A DNA stretch of 46,055 bases. Source: Bacillota bacterium (GTDB lineage Bacteria; Bacillota; Clostridia; UBA1381). The notes under the pieces are model-generated. The model made no database searches. It saw nothing but the letters and a program-made list of their open reading frames with translations, and was not told the DNA's origin. Of the stretch, positions 10,315 to 18,203 are shown piece after piece. Position 1 is the stretch's first letter, and each line of letters begins with the position of its first letter. Position numbers and translations under genes: made by a program. Location: positions 1-46,055 of the forward strand of contig JAIKVQ010000155.1 in NCBI GenBank assembly GCA_024685565.1, written 5' to 3'.

Positions 10315-11103
10315 ATGACAAATCAAATAGGTTTCCCTGCGTTTAATATAAACCTTACGGTAAACCGCGTTGCTTTTACGGTTTTCGGGCGTGAAATATA
10401 CTGGTATGCACTATGTATTCTGTCGGGTTATCTTTTAGGACTTTTGTTTGTGACAAAAACGTGCAGAAAAAGAGGCGTAAACCCTGACGACATCTTTGAT
10501 ATATGCTTTTGGGGACTTATTATTTCAATAATTTCCGCAAGAATTTATTATTGCATATTTGACTGGAAGGGCATAGGCGGATTTTGGGGTATTTTCAAAA
10601 TATGGGAGGGCGGTATAGCCATATACGGTGCACTAATCGGCGCTATTGCCACTGCATATTTTATCTGCAGGAAAAGAAATCTGAACACTCTTAACGTTTT
10701 TGATGTATGCACTCCGGGACTTTTGATAGGTCAAATTATCGGCAGGTGGGGAAATTTCTTTAATGCTGAGGTTTACGGACACGAAACAGACAGTATTTTT
10801 GCTATGACGATAAACGGAGGAAAAGGTGTTCACCCATTATTTTTATATGAGGGGATATGGAACTTCTTAGGGCTTTTGCTAATTCTCATTTTCAGGAACA
10901 AAAAACGAACTGACGGGCAGGTGTTTTTCTTCTATATATTCTGGTACAGCCTTGGAAGACTGTTTTTAGAGGGTATGCGAAACAGCGAATATATCCTCTA
11001 TCTTATTCCGGATGTTTTGGGAATTTCACAGCTTGTTGCATTTTTAGGTATAGTTTTGGGCATTTTTGCAAGCGTTTTTCTTGTAAAACGTAAAAAAATG
11101 TAA
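10315..11103 (+). CDS. lgt: Prolipoprotein diacylglyceryl transferase
   Basis: GQIIGRWGNFFNAEVYG and HPLFLYEGIWNFLG motifs, polytopic. Confidence 0.95.
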   Translation: MTNQIGFPAFNINLTVNRVAFTVFGREIYWYALCILSGYLLGLLFVTKTCRKRGVNPDDIFDICFWGLIISIISARIYYCIFDWKGIGGFWGIFKIWEGGIAIYGALIGAIATAYFICRKRNLNTLNVFDVCTPGLLIGQIIGRWGNFFNAEVYGHETDSIFAMTINGGKGVHPLFLYEGIWNFLGLLLILIFRNKKRTDGQVFFFYIFWYSLGRLFLEGMRNSEYILYLIPDVLGISQLVAFLGIVLGIFASVFLVKRKKM

Positions 11104-11141
11104 AAATTTTGAATTTGTTATAAATTTATAGATTTTGGTTA

Positions 11142-11170
11142 TTGATTTTGTTTTTAAAAAGTGTTATTAT
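11142..11170 (+). promoter_or_regulatory. Putative promoter for the PFOR gene
   Basis: TTGATT - 17 bp - TATTAT, followed by an ~75 nt leader and AGGAGGAG RBS. Confidence 0.5.
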
Positions 11171-11251
11171 AGTAAGGTATGGATTTTATTCATTACCTAT
11201 GAATAATGGATTGTTTAATCCCTAACAATAAATCAAGGAGGAGATTTTTCT

Positions 11252-14200
11252 ATGGCAAGAAAAATGAAAACTATGGACGGTAACAACGCCGCCGCTTATG
11301 CGTCCTACGCATTTACCGACGTCGCTGCTATCTATCCTATCACGCCGTCGTCTACAATGGCAGAAGTAACTGATAAATGGGCGACTGCAGGACAAAAGAA
11401 CATTTTCGGCAGAACTGTTCAGGTTACCGAAATGCAGTCTGAGGCAGGTGCTTCAGGTACAGTTCACGGCTCACTGGCAGCAGGCGCTTTAACTACTACC
11501 TACACAGCATCTCAGGGACTTTTATTGATGATTCCGAATATGTATAAAATCGCGGGCGAGCTTTTGCCTTGCGTATTCAACGTTTCGGCACGTGCTTTAG
11601 CATCACACGCACTTTCTATCTTCGGCGACCATCAGGACGTTATGGCTTGCCGCCAGACAGGCTTTGCAATGCTTGCTTCCTCAAATCCGCAAGAGGCTAT
11701 GGATTTGGGCGCTGTTGCACATCTTACAACAATTAAAGGTCGTGTTCCTTTCATTCACTTCTTTGACGGTTTCAGAACAAGTCATGAATACCAGAAAGTT
11801 GCTTGCTGGGACTATCAAGACCTTGCAGAAATGGTTGACTGGGACGCAATTGCAGATTTTAGAAAGAATGCCCTAAATCCTGAGCACCCCGCTCAGCGCG
11901 GTACTGCTCAAAACCCTGATGTATTCTTCCAAGCAAAGGAAGCTTCAAACAAATTCTATGAGGCAATTCCTGCTCTGACACAGGAGTATATGGATAAGGT
12001 TAATGCTAAAATCGGTACAGACTACAAGCTCTTTAACTACTACGGAGCAGAGGACGCTCAGACGGTTATAATCGCTATGGGTTCGGTAAATGACACTATT
12101 TCCGAAACAGTTGATTATATGAACGCTAAGGGCGAAAAGGTTGGTATGATTAAAGTACGTCTTTACAGACCTTTCTCTGTTTCTCACTTTATTGATGCTA
12201 TTCCGGCGAGTGCTAAGAAAATTGTTGTTCTTGACAGAACAAAAGAATCAGGCTCTGTCGGCGAGCCGCTTTATCTTGATGTTGTTGCAGCACTTGAAAG
12301 CTCAAAATTTGCAGGTATCCCTGTATTCGGCGGACGCTACGGCTTAGGCTCAAAGGATACAACTCCTGCACAAATTATCGCTGCATTTAAAAATAGCGAT
12401 AAAAAGCACTTCACAATCGGCATAAAGGACGATGTTACAAACCTTTCGCTTGATATTGCTGAAAATCCTGACACAACTCCAGAGGGTATCAAGAGCTGTA
12501 AATTCTGGGGCTTGGGAGCTGACGGTACGGTTGGTGCAAACAAGAACTCAGTTAAGATTATCGGCGACCATACCGATATGAACGTTCAGGCATACTTTGA
12601 CTATGACTCCAAAAAGTCAGGCGGTCTTACCGTTTCACATCTGCGTTTTGGTCACGCAAAGATTACTTCTACCTACCTTATCAACAAGGCTGACTTTGTT
12701 GCCTGCCATAAGGCTTCATATATAAGACAGTATGATATGGTACAAGACGTAAAACCGGGCGGTGTATTCCTTTTGAACTGCTCATGGGACAAAGACGAGC
12801 TTGAAACACATCTTCCCGGTCAGGTTAAGAGATATATTGCCGAGAATAATATTCAGTTCTACACAATCGACGGTGTTAAAATCGGTAAGGAAATCGGTCT
12901 TGGAAACAGAATTAACACAGTACTGCAGTCCGCTTTCTTTAAGCTTGCAAACATTATCCCCGCAGAAGATGCAATTAAGTATATGAAGGACGCAGCTACC
13001 GCATCCTACTCCAAGAAGGGTGACGCTGTCGTTAAGATGAATCACGACGCTATCGACGCAGGCGCAAAGGCCATCGTTAAGGTAGATGTTCCTGAAGATT
13101 GGAAGAATGCAAAAGATGAAGACTTATCAGTTAAGCACGAGGGCGAGGGTAAACTCGTTGATTATGTAAACAACGTGCTTGTTCCTATTAACGGATTCCG
13201 CGGAATGCAGCTTCCCGTTTCAACATTCGTTCCTTACGCAAACGGCGAAGTTCCGCTTGGTTCTGCCGCATTTGAAAAGCGCGGTATCGCAATAGATGTT
13301 CCTACATGGAACGGCGATGTATGTCTCCAGTGCGGACTCTGTTCATACGTTTGTCCTCACGGCTGTATCCGTCCTGTAGTTCTTACAGAGGAAGAACTTA
13401 AAAATGCTCCCGAGGGTATGAAGTATGTTAATATGAAACAGCTTGACGGATATTACTACGGTATGTCAATCTCCGTTTTAGACTGTACCGGCTGCGGTTC
13501 ATGTGTTAACGTTTGTCCTGAAGTTAAAGGCACAAAAGCGCTTTCAATGTCGCCGCTTGACAATAATTTAGACGAGCAGAAGGGCTTTGACTATGGCGTA
13601 AAACTCGCTCAAAAACCGTCTGTACTTGAGAAGTTCCCAATTACAACGGTTAAAGGCTCACAGTTCAGAATGCCTTACCTTGAGTTCTCAGGCGCTTGCG
13701 CAGGCTGCGGCGAAACACCATACGCAAAATTGATAACCCAGCTCTTTGGCGACAGAATGTATATCGCAAACGCAACAGGCTGTTCATCAATCTGGGGCGG
13801 TTCATCACCTTCAACACCTTACACAACCGATAAGGAAGGCAAAGGTCCTGCTTGGGCTAACTCACTATTTGAGGATAACGCAGAATACGGATATGGTATG
13901 TTCTTAGGACAAAAAGCTATCCGCGAAAAGAATATTGAAAAGCTTGAAAAACTTGCAGAAACTGAGCCATCGGTTAAAGGCGCAGTTGATAAATTCCTTG
14001 AAACAAAGGAAAACGGCACTGCAAACCGCGTTGCAACAGAAGAGCTGTTAAAAGCTGTTGCAAGCCTCAACTCTACCGAGGCAAAAGAAGTTTTGGCTGA
14101 CAAGGATTTCTTAAATAAGAAGTCTGTTTGGATATTCGGCGGCGACGGCTGGGCTTACGATATCGGCTTTGGCGGTCTTGACCACGTTTTGGCATCGGGC

Positions 14201-14764
14201 GAAGACGTAAACATTATGGTATTTGATACCGAGGTTTACTCAAATACAGGCGGTCAGTCATCAAAATCAACACCTACAGGCGCTATCGCACAGTTTGCAG
14301 CTGCAGGTAAGGCTGTTAAGAAGAAAGATTTAGCTGCAATCGCTATGAGCTATGGCTACATCTATGTTGCTCAAATCGCTCAGGGTGCTGACTATAACCA
14401 GTGCTTAAAGGCACTTTTGGAGGCTGAAAGCTACAACGGTCCGTCACTAATCATCGGTTATGCTCCTTGTATCAACCATGGTATTAAGGGCGGTATGAGC
14501 ATCGCTCAGACCGAAGAGAAGAAAGCCGTTGAGGCAGGTTACTGGCACCTCTTCCGTTTCGACCCAAGACGTGCTTTGGAAGGCAAGAACCCATTCCAGC
14601 TTGACTCAAAAGAGCCAAAGGCAAGCTATGAAGACTTTATTATGGGCGAAGTTCGTTATAACTCACTTGCAAGGTCTAATCCTGAAAGAGCAAAACAGCT
14701 CTTTGAAAAGGCTCAAGCCGATGCAAAGGCTAAATACGACAAGCTCGTTAAGCTGGCTGAATAG
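11252..14764 (+). CDS. nifJ: Pyruvate:ferredoxin (flavodoxin) oxidoreductase, single-chain
   Basis: 1170 aa; YPITPSSTMAE, two ferredoxin motifs (CLQCGLCSYVCPHGC; CTGCGSCVNVCP), TPP-binding domain GDGWAYDIGFGGLDH. Confidence 0.97.
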   Translation: MARKMKTMDGNNAAAYASYAFTDVAAIYPITPSSTMAEVTDKWATAGQKNIFGRTVQVTEMQSEAGASGTVHGSLAAGALTTTYTASQGLLLMIPNMYKIAGELLPCVFNVSARALASHALSIFGDHQDVMACRQTGFAMLASSNPQEAMDLGAVAHLTTIKGRVPFIHFFDGFRTSHEYQKVACWDYQDLAEMVDWDAIADFRKNALNPEHPAQRGTAQNPDVFFQAKEASNKFYEAIPALTQEYMDKVNAKIGTDYKLFNYYGAEDAQTVIIAMGSVNDTISETVDYMNAKGEKVGMIKVRLYRPFSVSHFIDAIPASAKKIVVLDRTKESGSVGEPLYLDVVAALESSKFAGIPVFGGRYGLGSKDTTPAQIIAAFKNSDKKHFTIGIKDDVTNLSLDIAENPDTTPEGIKSCKFWGLGADGTVGANKNSVKIIGDHTDMNVQAYFDYDSKKSGGLTVSHLRFGHAKITSTYLINKADFVACHKASYIRQYDMVQDVKPGGVFLLNCSWDKDELETHLPGQVKRYIAENNIQFYTIDGVKIGKEIGLGNRINTVLQSAFFKLANIIPAEDAIKYMKDAATASYSKKGDAVVKMNHDAIDAGAKAIVKVDVPEDWKNAKDEDLSVKHEGEGKLVDYVNNVLVPINGFRGMQLPVSTFVPYANGEVPLGSAAFEKRGIAIDVPTWNGDVCLQCGLCSYVCPHGCIRPVVLTEEELKNAPEGMKYVNMKQLDGYYYGMSISVLDCTGCGSCVNVCPEVKGTKALSMSPLDNNLDEQKGFDYGVKLAQKPSVLEKFPITTVKGSQFRMPYLEFSGACAGCGETPYAKLITQLFGDRMYIANATGCSSIWGGSSPSTPYTTDKEGKGPAWANSLFEDNAEYGYGMFLGQKAIREKNIEKLEKLAETEPSVKGAVDKFLETKENGTANRVATEELLKAVASLNSTEAKEVLADKDFLNKKSVWIFGGDGWAYDIGFGGLDHVLASGEDVNIMVFDTEVYSNTGGQSSKSTPTGAIAQFAAAGKAVKKKDLAAIAMSYGYIYVAQIAQGADYNQCLKALLEAESYNGPSLIIGYAPCINHGIKGGMSIAQTEEKKAVEAGYWHLFRFDPRRALEGKNPFQLDSKEPKASYEDFIMGEVRYNSLARSNPERAKQLFEKAQADAKAKYDKLVKLAE

Positions 14765-14774
14765 GTTAAACGAT

Positions 14775-14815
14775 AAAAACAGGAATTGTCAGATTGACAA
14801 TTCCTGTTTTATTAT
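14775..14815. terminator. Intrinsic terminator hairpin after PFOR (copy 1 of a duplicated 40 bp hairpin)
   Basis: AAAACAGGAATTGTCA-GAT-TGACAATTCCTGTTTT immediately after the PFOR stop; T-rich 3' flank; identical 40 bp recurs at 15316-15355. Confidence 0.85.
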
Positions 14816-14874
14816 CAAAAATATTTCTTACTCTTCTTTTATAAGCAAAAAAGTTTTGTTTGTAGTTTTTATAT

Positions 14875-15185
14875 GTACTTTGTTTTGCCACAAAGTACCA
14901 AAAGGCACATAAGGGGATAGCCCCTTATGTATCCCCAATTTTTGCGGCTTCAAACATCACGCAGGTTCGCTACGCAAACTTCGTGAACTCGCCTTAAATA
15001 CCATATTCTGCCTTCAGCAGAGGCAAGTTCGTGGACACACAGGCGAAATTCACTGCCTCTCCAAAGAATACACCATTTGAGCAAGGGGATTTTTAAGGGG
15101 AGTATCCCCTTAAACGGTTTGTGGAGGGTTTGGGAGGGAATCCGACCCTCCCAACGCTTTTGGTACTTTTCACGCTGAAAAGTAC
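14875..15185. repeat. Hairpin-rich non-coding element with terminal inverted repeats (MITE-like interspersed repeat or structured RNA)
   Basis: Exact 13 bp inverted pair AAAGTACCAAAAG (14892-14904) / CTTTTGGTACTTT (15157-15169); local hairpins at 14875-14898, 14907-14930, 15092-15114, 15130-15154, 15163-15185. Confidence 0.6.
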
Positions 15186-15202
15186 GAATAAATGCAAAAA
15201 AA

Positions 15203-15256
15203 GTTGGACAATGTCCTGCGTCAACGGCTCAAAGGCCATACAGGACATCTTCCAAC
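15203..15256. other. 16 bp-arm inverted repeat (possible structured RNA stem)
   Basis: GTTGGACAATGTCCTG ... CAGGACATCTTCCAAC, 14/16 paired. Confidence 0.6.
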
Positions 15257-15310
15257 AACAACAGAGTAACACAAAAAACACCTGTTGTCAATACCTATAA
15301 TACGCAAAGC

Positions 15311-15355
15311 ATAATAAAACAGGAATTGTCAGATTGACAATTCCTGTTTTATTAT
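15311..15355. terminator. Intrinsic terminator hairpin overlapping the miaA 3' end (copy 2)
   Basis: Perfect 21 bp inverted repeat ATAATAAAACAGGAATTGTCA-GAT-TGACAATTCCTGTTTTATTAT; miaA stop codon lies in the stem. Confidence 0.85.
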
Positions 15356-16249
15356 GTCTATTGCATTTTCTAACATATTTTCATCGGGTTTAAGCCAGTA
15401 AATTTTATCATTCCTGCGAAACCAGCTTAGCTGTCTTTTAGCATACCTGCGTGTTCCTTGTTTTATTTCCTCTATAACCTCTGAAAGTGTCTTTTTTCCC
15501 TCGAAATAATCAAAAAACTCCTTATAGCCTATACCTGCAAAAGCCGTAAAATTCTGTCTGCCATACTCGTCATACAGCGTCCTCGCCTCATTTTCAAGCC
15601 CTGATGCAATCATTTGGTCAACTCTTTTATTTATGCGGCTATATAGCGTTTCTCTGTCCCAGTCTATGCAAAAATATACGCTTTCATAAATCTGTGTTTT
15701 AGGCAATAGGTTATGCTCCGTAACCGTCATACCCGTTGTTTTATAAAGCTCTATTGCCCTTATAACACGTTTTAAGTTATTCGGGTGGACAGTTTTTGCA
15801 TACTCGGGGTCGATTTTTAAGAGAATTTCATAAACTGCGTCTTTTCCCTTATTCTCGGCTATCGCAAAAAGCTTATCTCTTATTTCCGATTTGCCCGTTT
15901 CTTCGGCAAAATCAATATTATTTATAAGCGAATCGATATAAAGTCCCGTTCCGCCCGTTAAAATCGGCAGTTTTCCGCGGTTTGCAATATTGGAAATAAC
16001 AGTCCTTGCCATAGTGCAAAAATCAGCAACCGAAAAGTTTTTGGACGGCTCCAAAATATCAATCATATGGTGCGGTATGCCTTGCATTTCTGTTTTTGTC
16101 GGCTTTGCAGTACCTATATCCATCCCCTTGTAAACTTGCATACTGTCGCAGGACACAATTTCGCCCGAAAGCCTTTTTGCAAGCTCTATTGAAAGCGCTG
16201 TTTTTCCCGACGCAGTTGCCCCTGCTACTACAACTATCGGTATCATCAC
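15329..16249 (-). CDS. miaA: tRNA dimethylallyltransferase
   Basis: VAGATASGKTALSIELA, SCDSMQVYKGMDIGTAKP, LTGGTGLYIDSLI, RRYAKRQLSWFRR motifs. Confidence 0.96.
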   Translation of the reverse strand: MMIPIVVVAGATASGKTALSIELAKRLSGEIVSCDSMQVYKGMDIGTAKPTKTEMQGIPHHMIDILEPSKNFSVADFCTMARTVISNIANRGKLPILTGGTGLYIDSLINNIDFAEETGKSEIRDKLFAIAENKGKDAVYEILLKIDPEYAKTVHPNNLKRVIRAIELYKTTGMTVTEHNLLPKTQIYESVYFCIDWDRETLYSRINKRVDQMIASGLENEARTLYDEYGRQNFTAFAGIGYKEFFDYFEGKKTLSEVIEEIKQGTRRYAKRQLSWFRRNDKIYWLKPDENMLENAIDIIKQELSI

Positions 16250-18189
16250 ACAATCCTCTTGAACTCTTTTTCAAGCTCTTTTTTCGACATAGTAATGATT
16301 ATCGGTCTTCCGTGCGGACAGGTGTTTATATTCTTAAGCGCAAGGATTTCTTTTAAAAGTGCTTCAAGCTGAACGGTATCAAATTTATGATTTGCCTTAA
16401 CCGCCGCCTTGCAGGCTATTGTATATAACGCTCTTTGCATTTTTTCCGAAATAATCTCCTGCTTATTATCTGCAAATTGGTCTAAAAGCTCTATTACAAG
16501 TCCCTTTAATCCCTCTTCGTCCAAGGTTTCGGGTGTTGCCCGCAAAAGGAGGGTATTGCTTCCAAACTCCTCAAGCTCAAATCCCATATCGCTAAAATTT
16601 TGTGCATTTTCCGAAAATACTGCCATTTCACCGGCAGTTAAATCTATAACAACAGGCACTAACAAAATCTGTGAGGTGACTTCGCGTTTTTCCAGTTCTT
16701 TTTTAAGCTCTTCATATTTTAGGCGCTCATGTGCCGCGTGCTGATCGGCAATTATCATAGTGTCGCCCGACTGAGCTATTACATATGTGTTAAAGGCTTG
16801 TCCTATAATCCTTACATCTTCTGCGTCAAAGCCCCAGTTTTGCTCAGAAGCAACACTCCCTGCGGAGTTTTCCTCCTCTATTTTAGTCAGTATATCAATT
16901 TTAACGCTGTCACCCGTCATTTCGGACACCTTTTGTTCCTTTAAATCTTCAATGCCCTGAAATGCCTCAACTATCTCCTCCTGCTTTTTTACAAAATATT
17001 CGTTATCATTCTTCACGGCATATTCTGATTTTACGTTGCCTTTCGGCTTTGGCTCTTCCGATTTTAACTTCTGTATAATTTGTGGCTTTATATCCTGTAC
17101 ATTCGGCTCAGACTTTATTATTTCCTGTGCGTTTACAGTAATTTTATCCCTTAAAAATTCACTTTTTTCGGGTTTTTTGCTTTCTATTTTAGGAACATTC
17201 GGGATTGTATAGAGTGCATTTTGCACACAGTGATATATTGCGCGCAAAACCTCCTCCTCGTTTGAAAACTTGACTTCAAGTTTTGTGGGATGGACATTCA
17301 CGTCTGTAAATTTCGGATTTATTTCAATATTTAAAATCGCCATCGGGTGCTTGCCGATCATTATCTGATTTTTGTACGCCGCCTCTAATGTGTTTGAAAT
17401 TTTAAGACTTTTTATGTAACGCTTATTTACAAAAAAGCTCTGGTAATTTCTGTTAGGTCTTGCCGCGTCACCCTTTCCTATCGCACCGCTTATTTTAAGC
17501 GACTCTGTTTCATATTCAATAGGAATAATGGAATTTACATAGTTCTTACCATAAACGGCATATACCGCTCCTTCCAGTTTTCCGTCGCCTGCAGTAAAAT
17601 ACTTATCCCTTGTGTCAATGATATATCTAAAGGATATTTCTGGGTGTGATAAAATAAACCGTTCCATAATATCGGTTACGAGCGCAGCCTCACTCGCATC
17701 GCGTTTTAAAAATCTCATTCTTGCAGGCGTATTGTAAAACAGATTATTTACTACTATTGTCGTGCCGTCGGGCATACCCTTAGCGTCTGTCCTATTCACA
17801 GTACCGCCGCTTATATTAACATATGTACCTTCGTTATCCTCTTGCCTCTTCGTATATAAATCCACCTGTGCAACCGCTCCGATACTTGAAAGCGCTTCGC
17901 CGCGGAAACCGAGCGTATAAATAGCGTCTAAATCCTCTTCCCTTTTTATCTTGCTCGTCGCGTGCCGCAAGAACGCAATCTCTGCGTCATCGCGTGCCAT
18001 ACCGCGTCCGTTGTCGGTTACTCTGATATAAGTCACTCCGCCCTTTTTTATCTCTACATTTATGACAGTTGCGCCCGCATCAATGGCATTTTCCACAAGT
18101 TCCTTAACCACCGACGCCGGTCTTTCAACCACTTCGCCCGCGGCAATTTTATTCGAGATTTCGGTAGGAAGAATATTTATAATACCCAT
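16246..18189 (-). CDS. mutL: DNA mismatch repair protein MutL with C-terminal endonuclease motifs
   Basis: IAAGEVVERPASVVKELVENAIDAGA, TDNGRGM; C-terminal DQHAAHERLKYEE, ACKAAVKA, CPHGRPI. Confidence 0.96.
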   Translation of the reverse strand: MGIINILPTEISNKIAAGEVVERPASVVKELVENAIDAGATVINVEIKKGGVTYIRVTDNGRGMARDDAEIAFLRHATSKIKREEDLDAIYTLGFRGEALSSIGAVAQVDLYTKRQEDNEGTYVNISGGTVNRTDAKGMPDGTTIVVNNLFYNTPARMRFLKRDASEAALVTDIMERFILSHPEISFRYIIDTRDKYFTAGDGKLEGAVYAVYGKNYVNSIIPIEYETESLKISGAIGKGDAARPNRNYQSFFVNKRYIKSLKISNTLEAAYKNQIMIGKHPMAILNIEINPKFTDVNVHPTKLEVKFSNEEEVLRAIYHCVQNALYTIPNVPKIESKKPEKSEFLRDKITVNAQEIIKSEPNVQDIKPQIIQKLKSEEPKPKGNVKSEYAVKNDNEYFVKKQEEIVEAFQGIEDLKEQKVSEMTGDSVKIDILTKIEEENSAGSVASEQNWGFDAEDVRIIGQAFNTYVIAQSGDTMIIADQHAAHERLKYEELKKELEKREVTSQILLVPVVIDLTAGEMAVFSENAQNFSDMGFELEEFGSNTLLLRATPETLDEEGLKGLVIELLDQFADNKQEIISEKMQRALYTIACKAAVKANHKFDTVQLEALLKEILALKNINTCPHGRPIIITMSKKELEKEFKRIV

Positions 18190-18203
18190 TTTAATCCCTT
18201 TCC

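Noticed and set aside
15093-15281. 62-aa minus-strand ORF in the PFOR-miaA intergenic island (…GRVGFPPKPSTNRLRGYSP)
   Set aside because: Spans the hairpin arms of the repeat element, lacks a convincing RBS, and its composition is explained by the repeated palindromes rather than a protein family.
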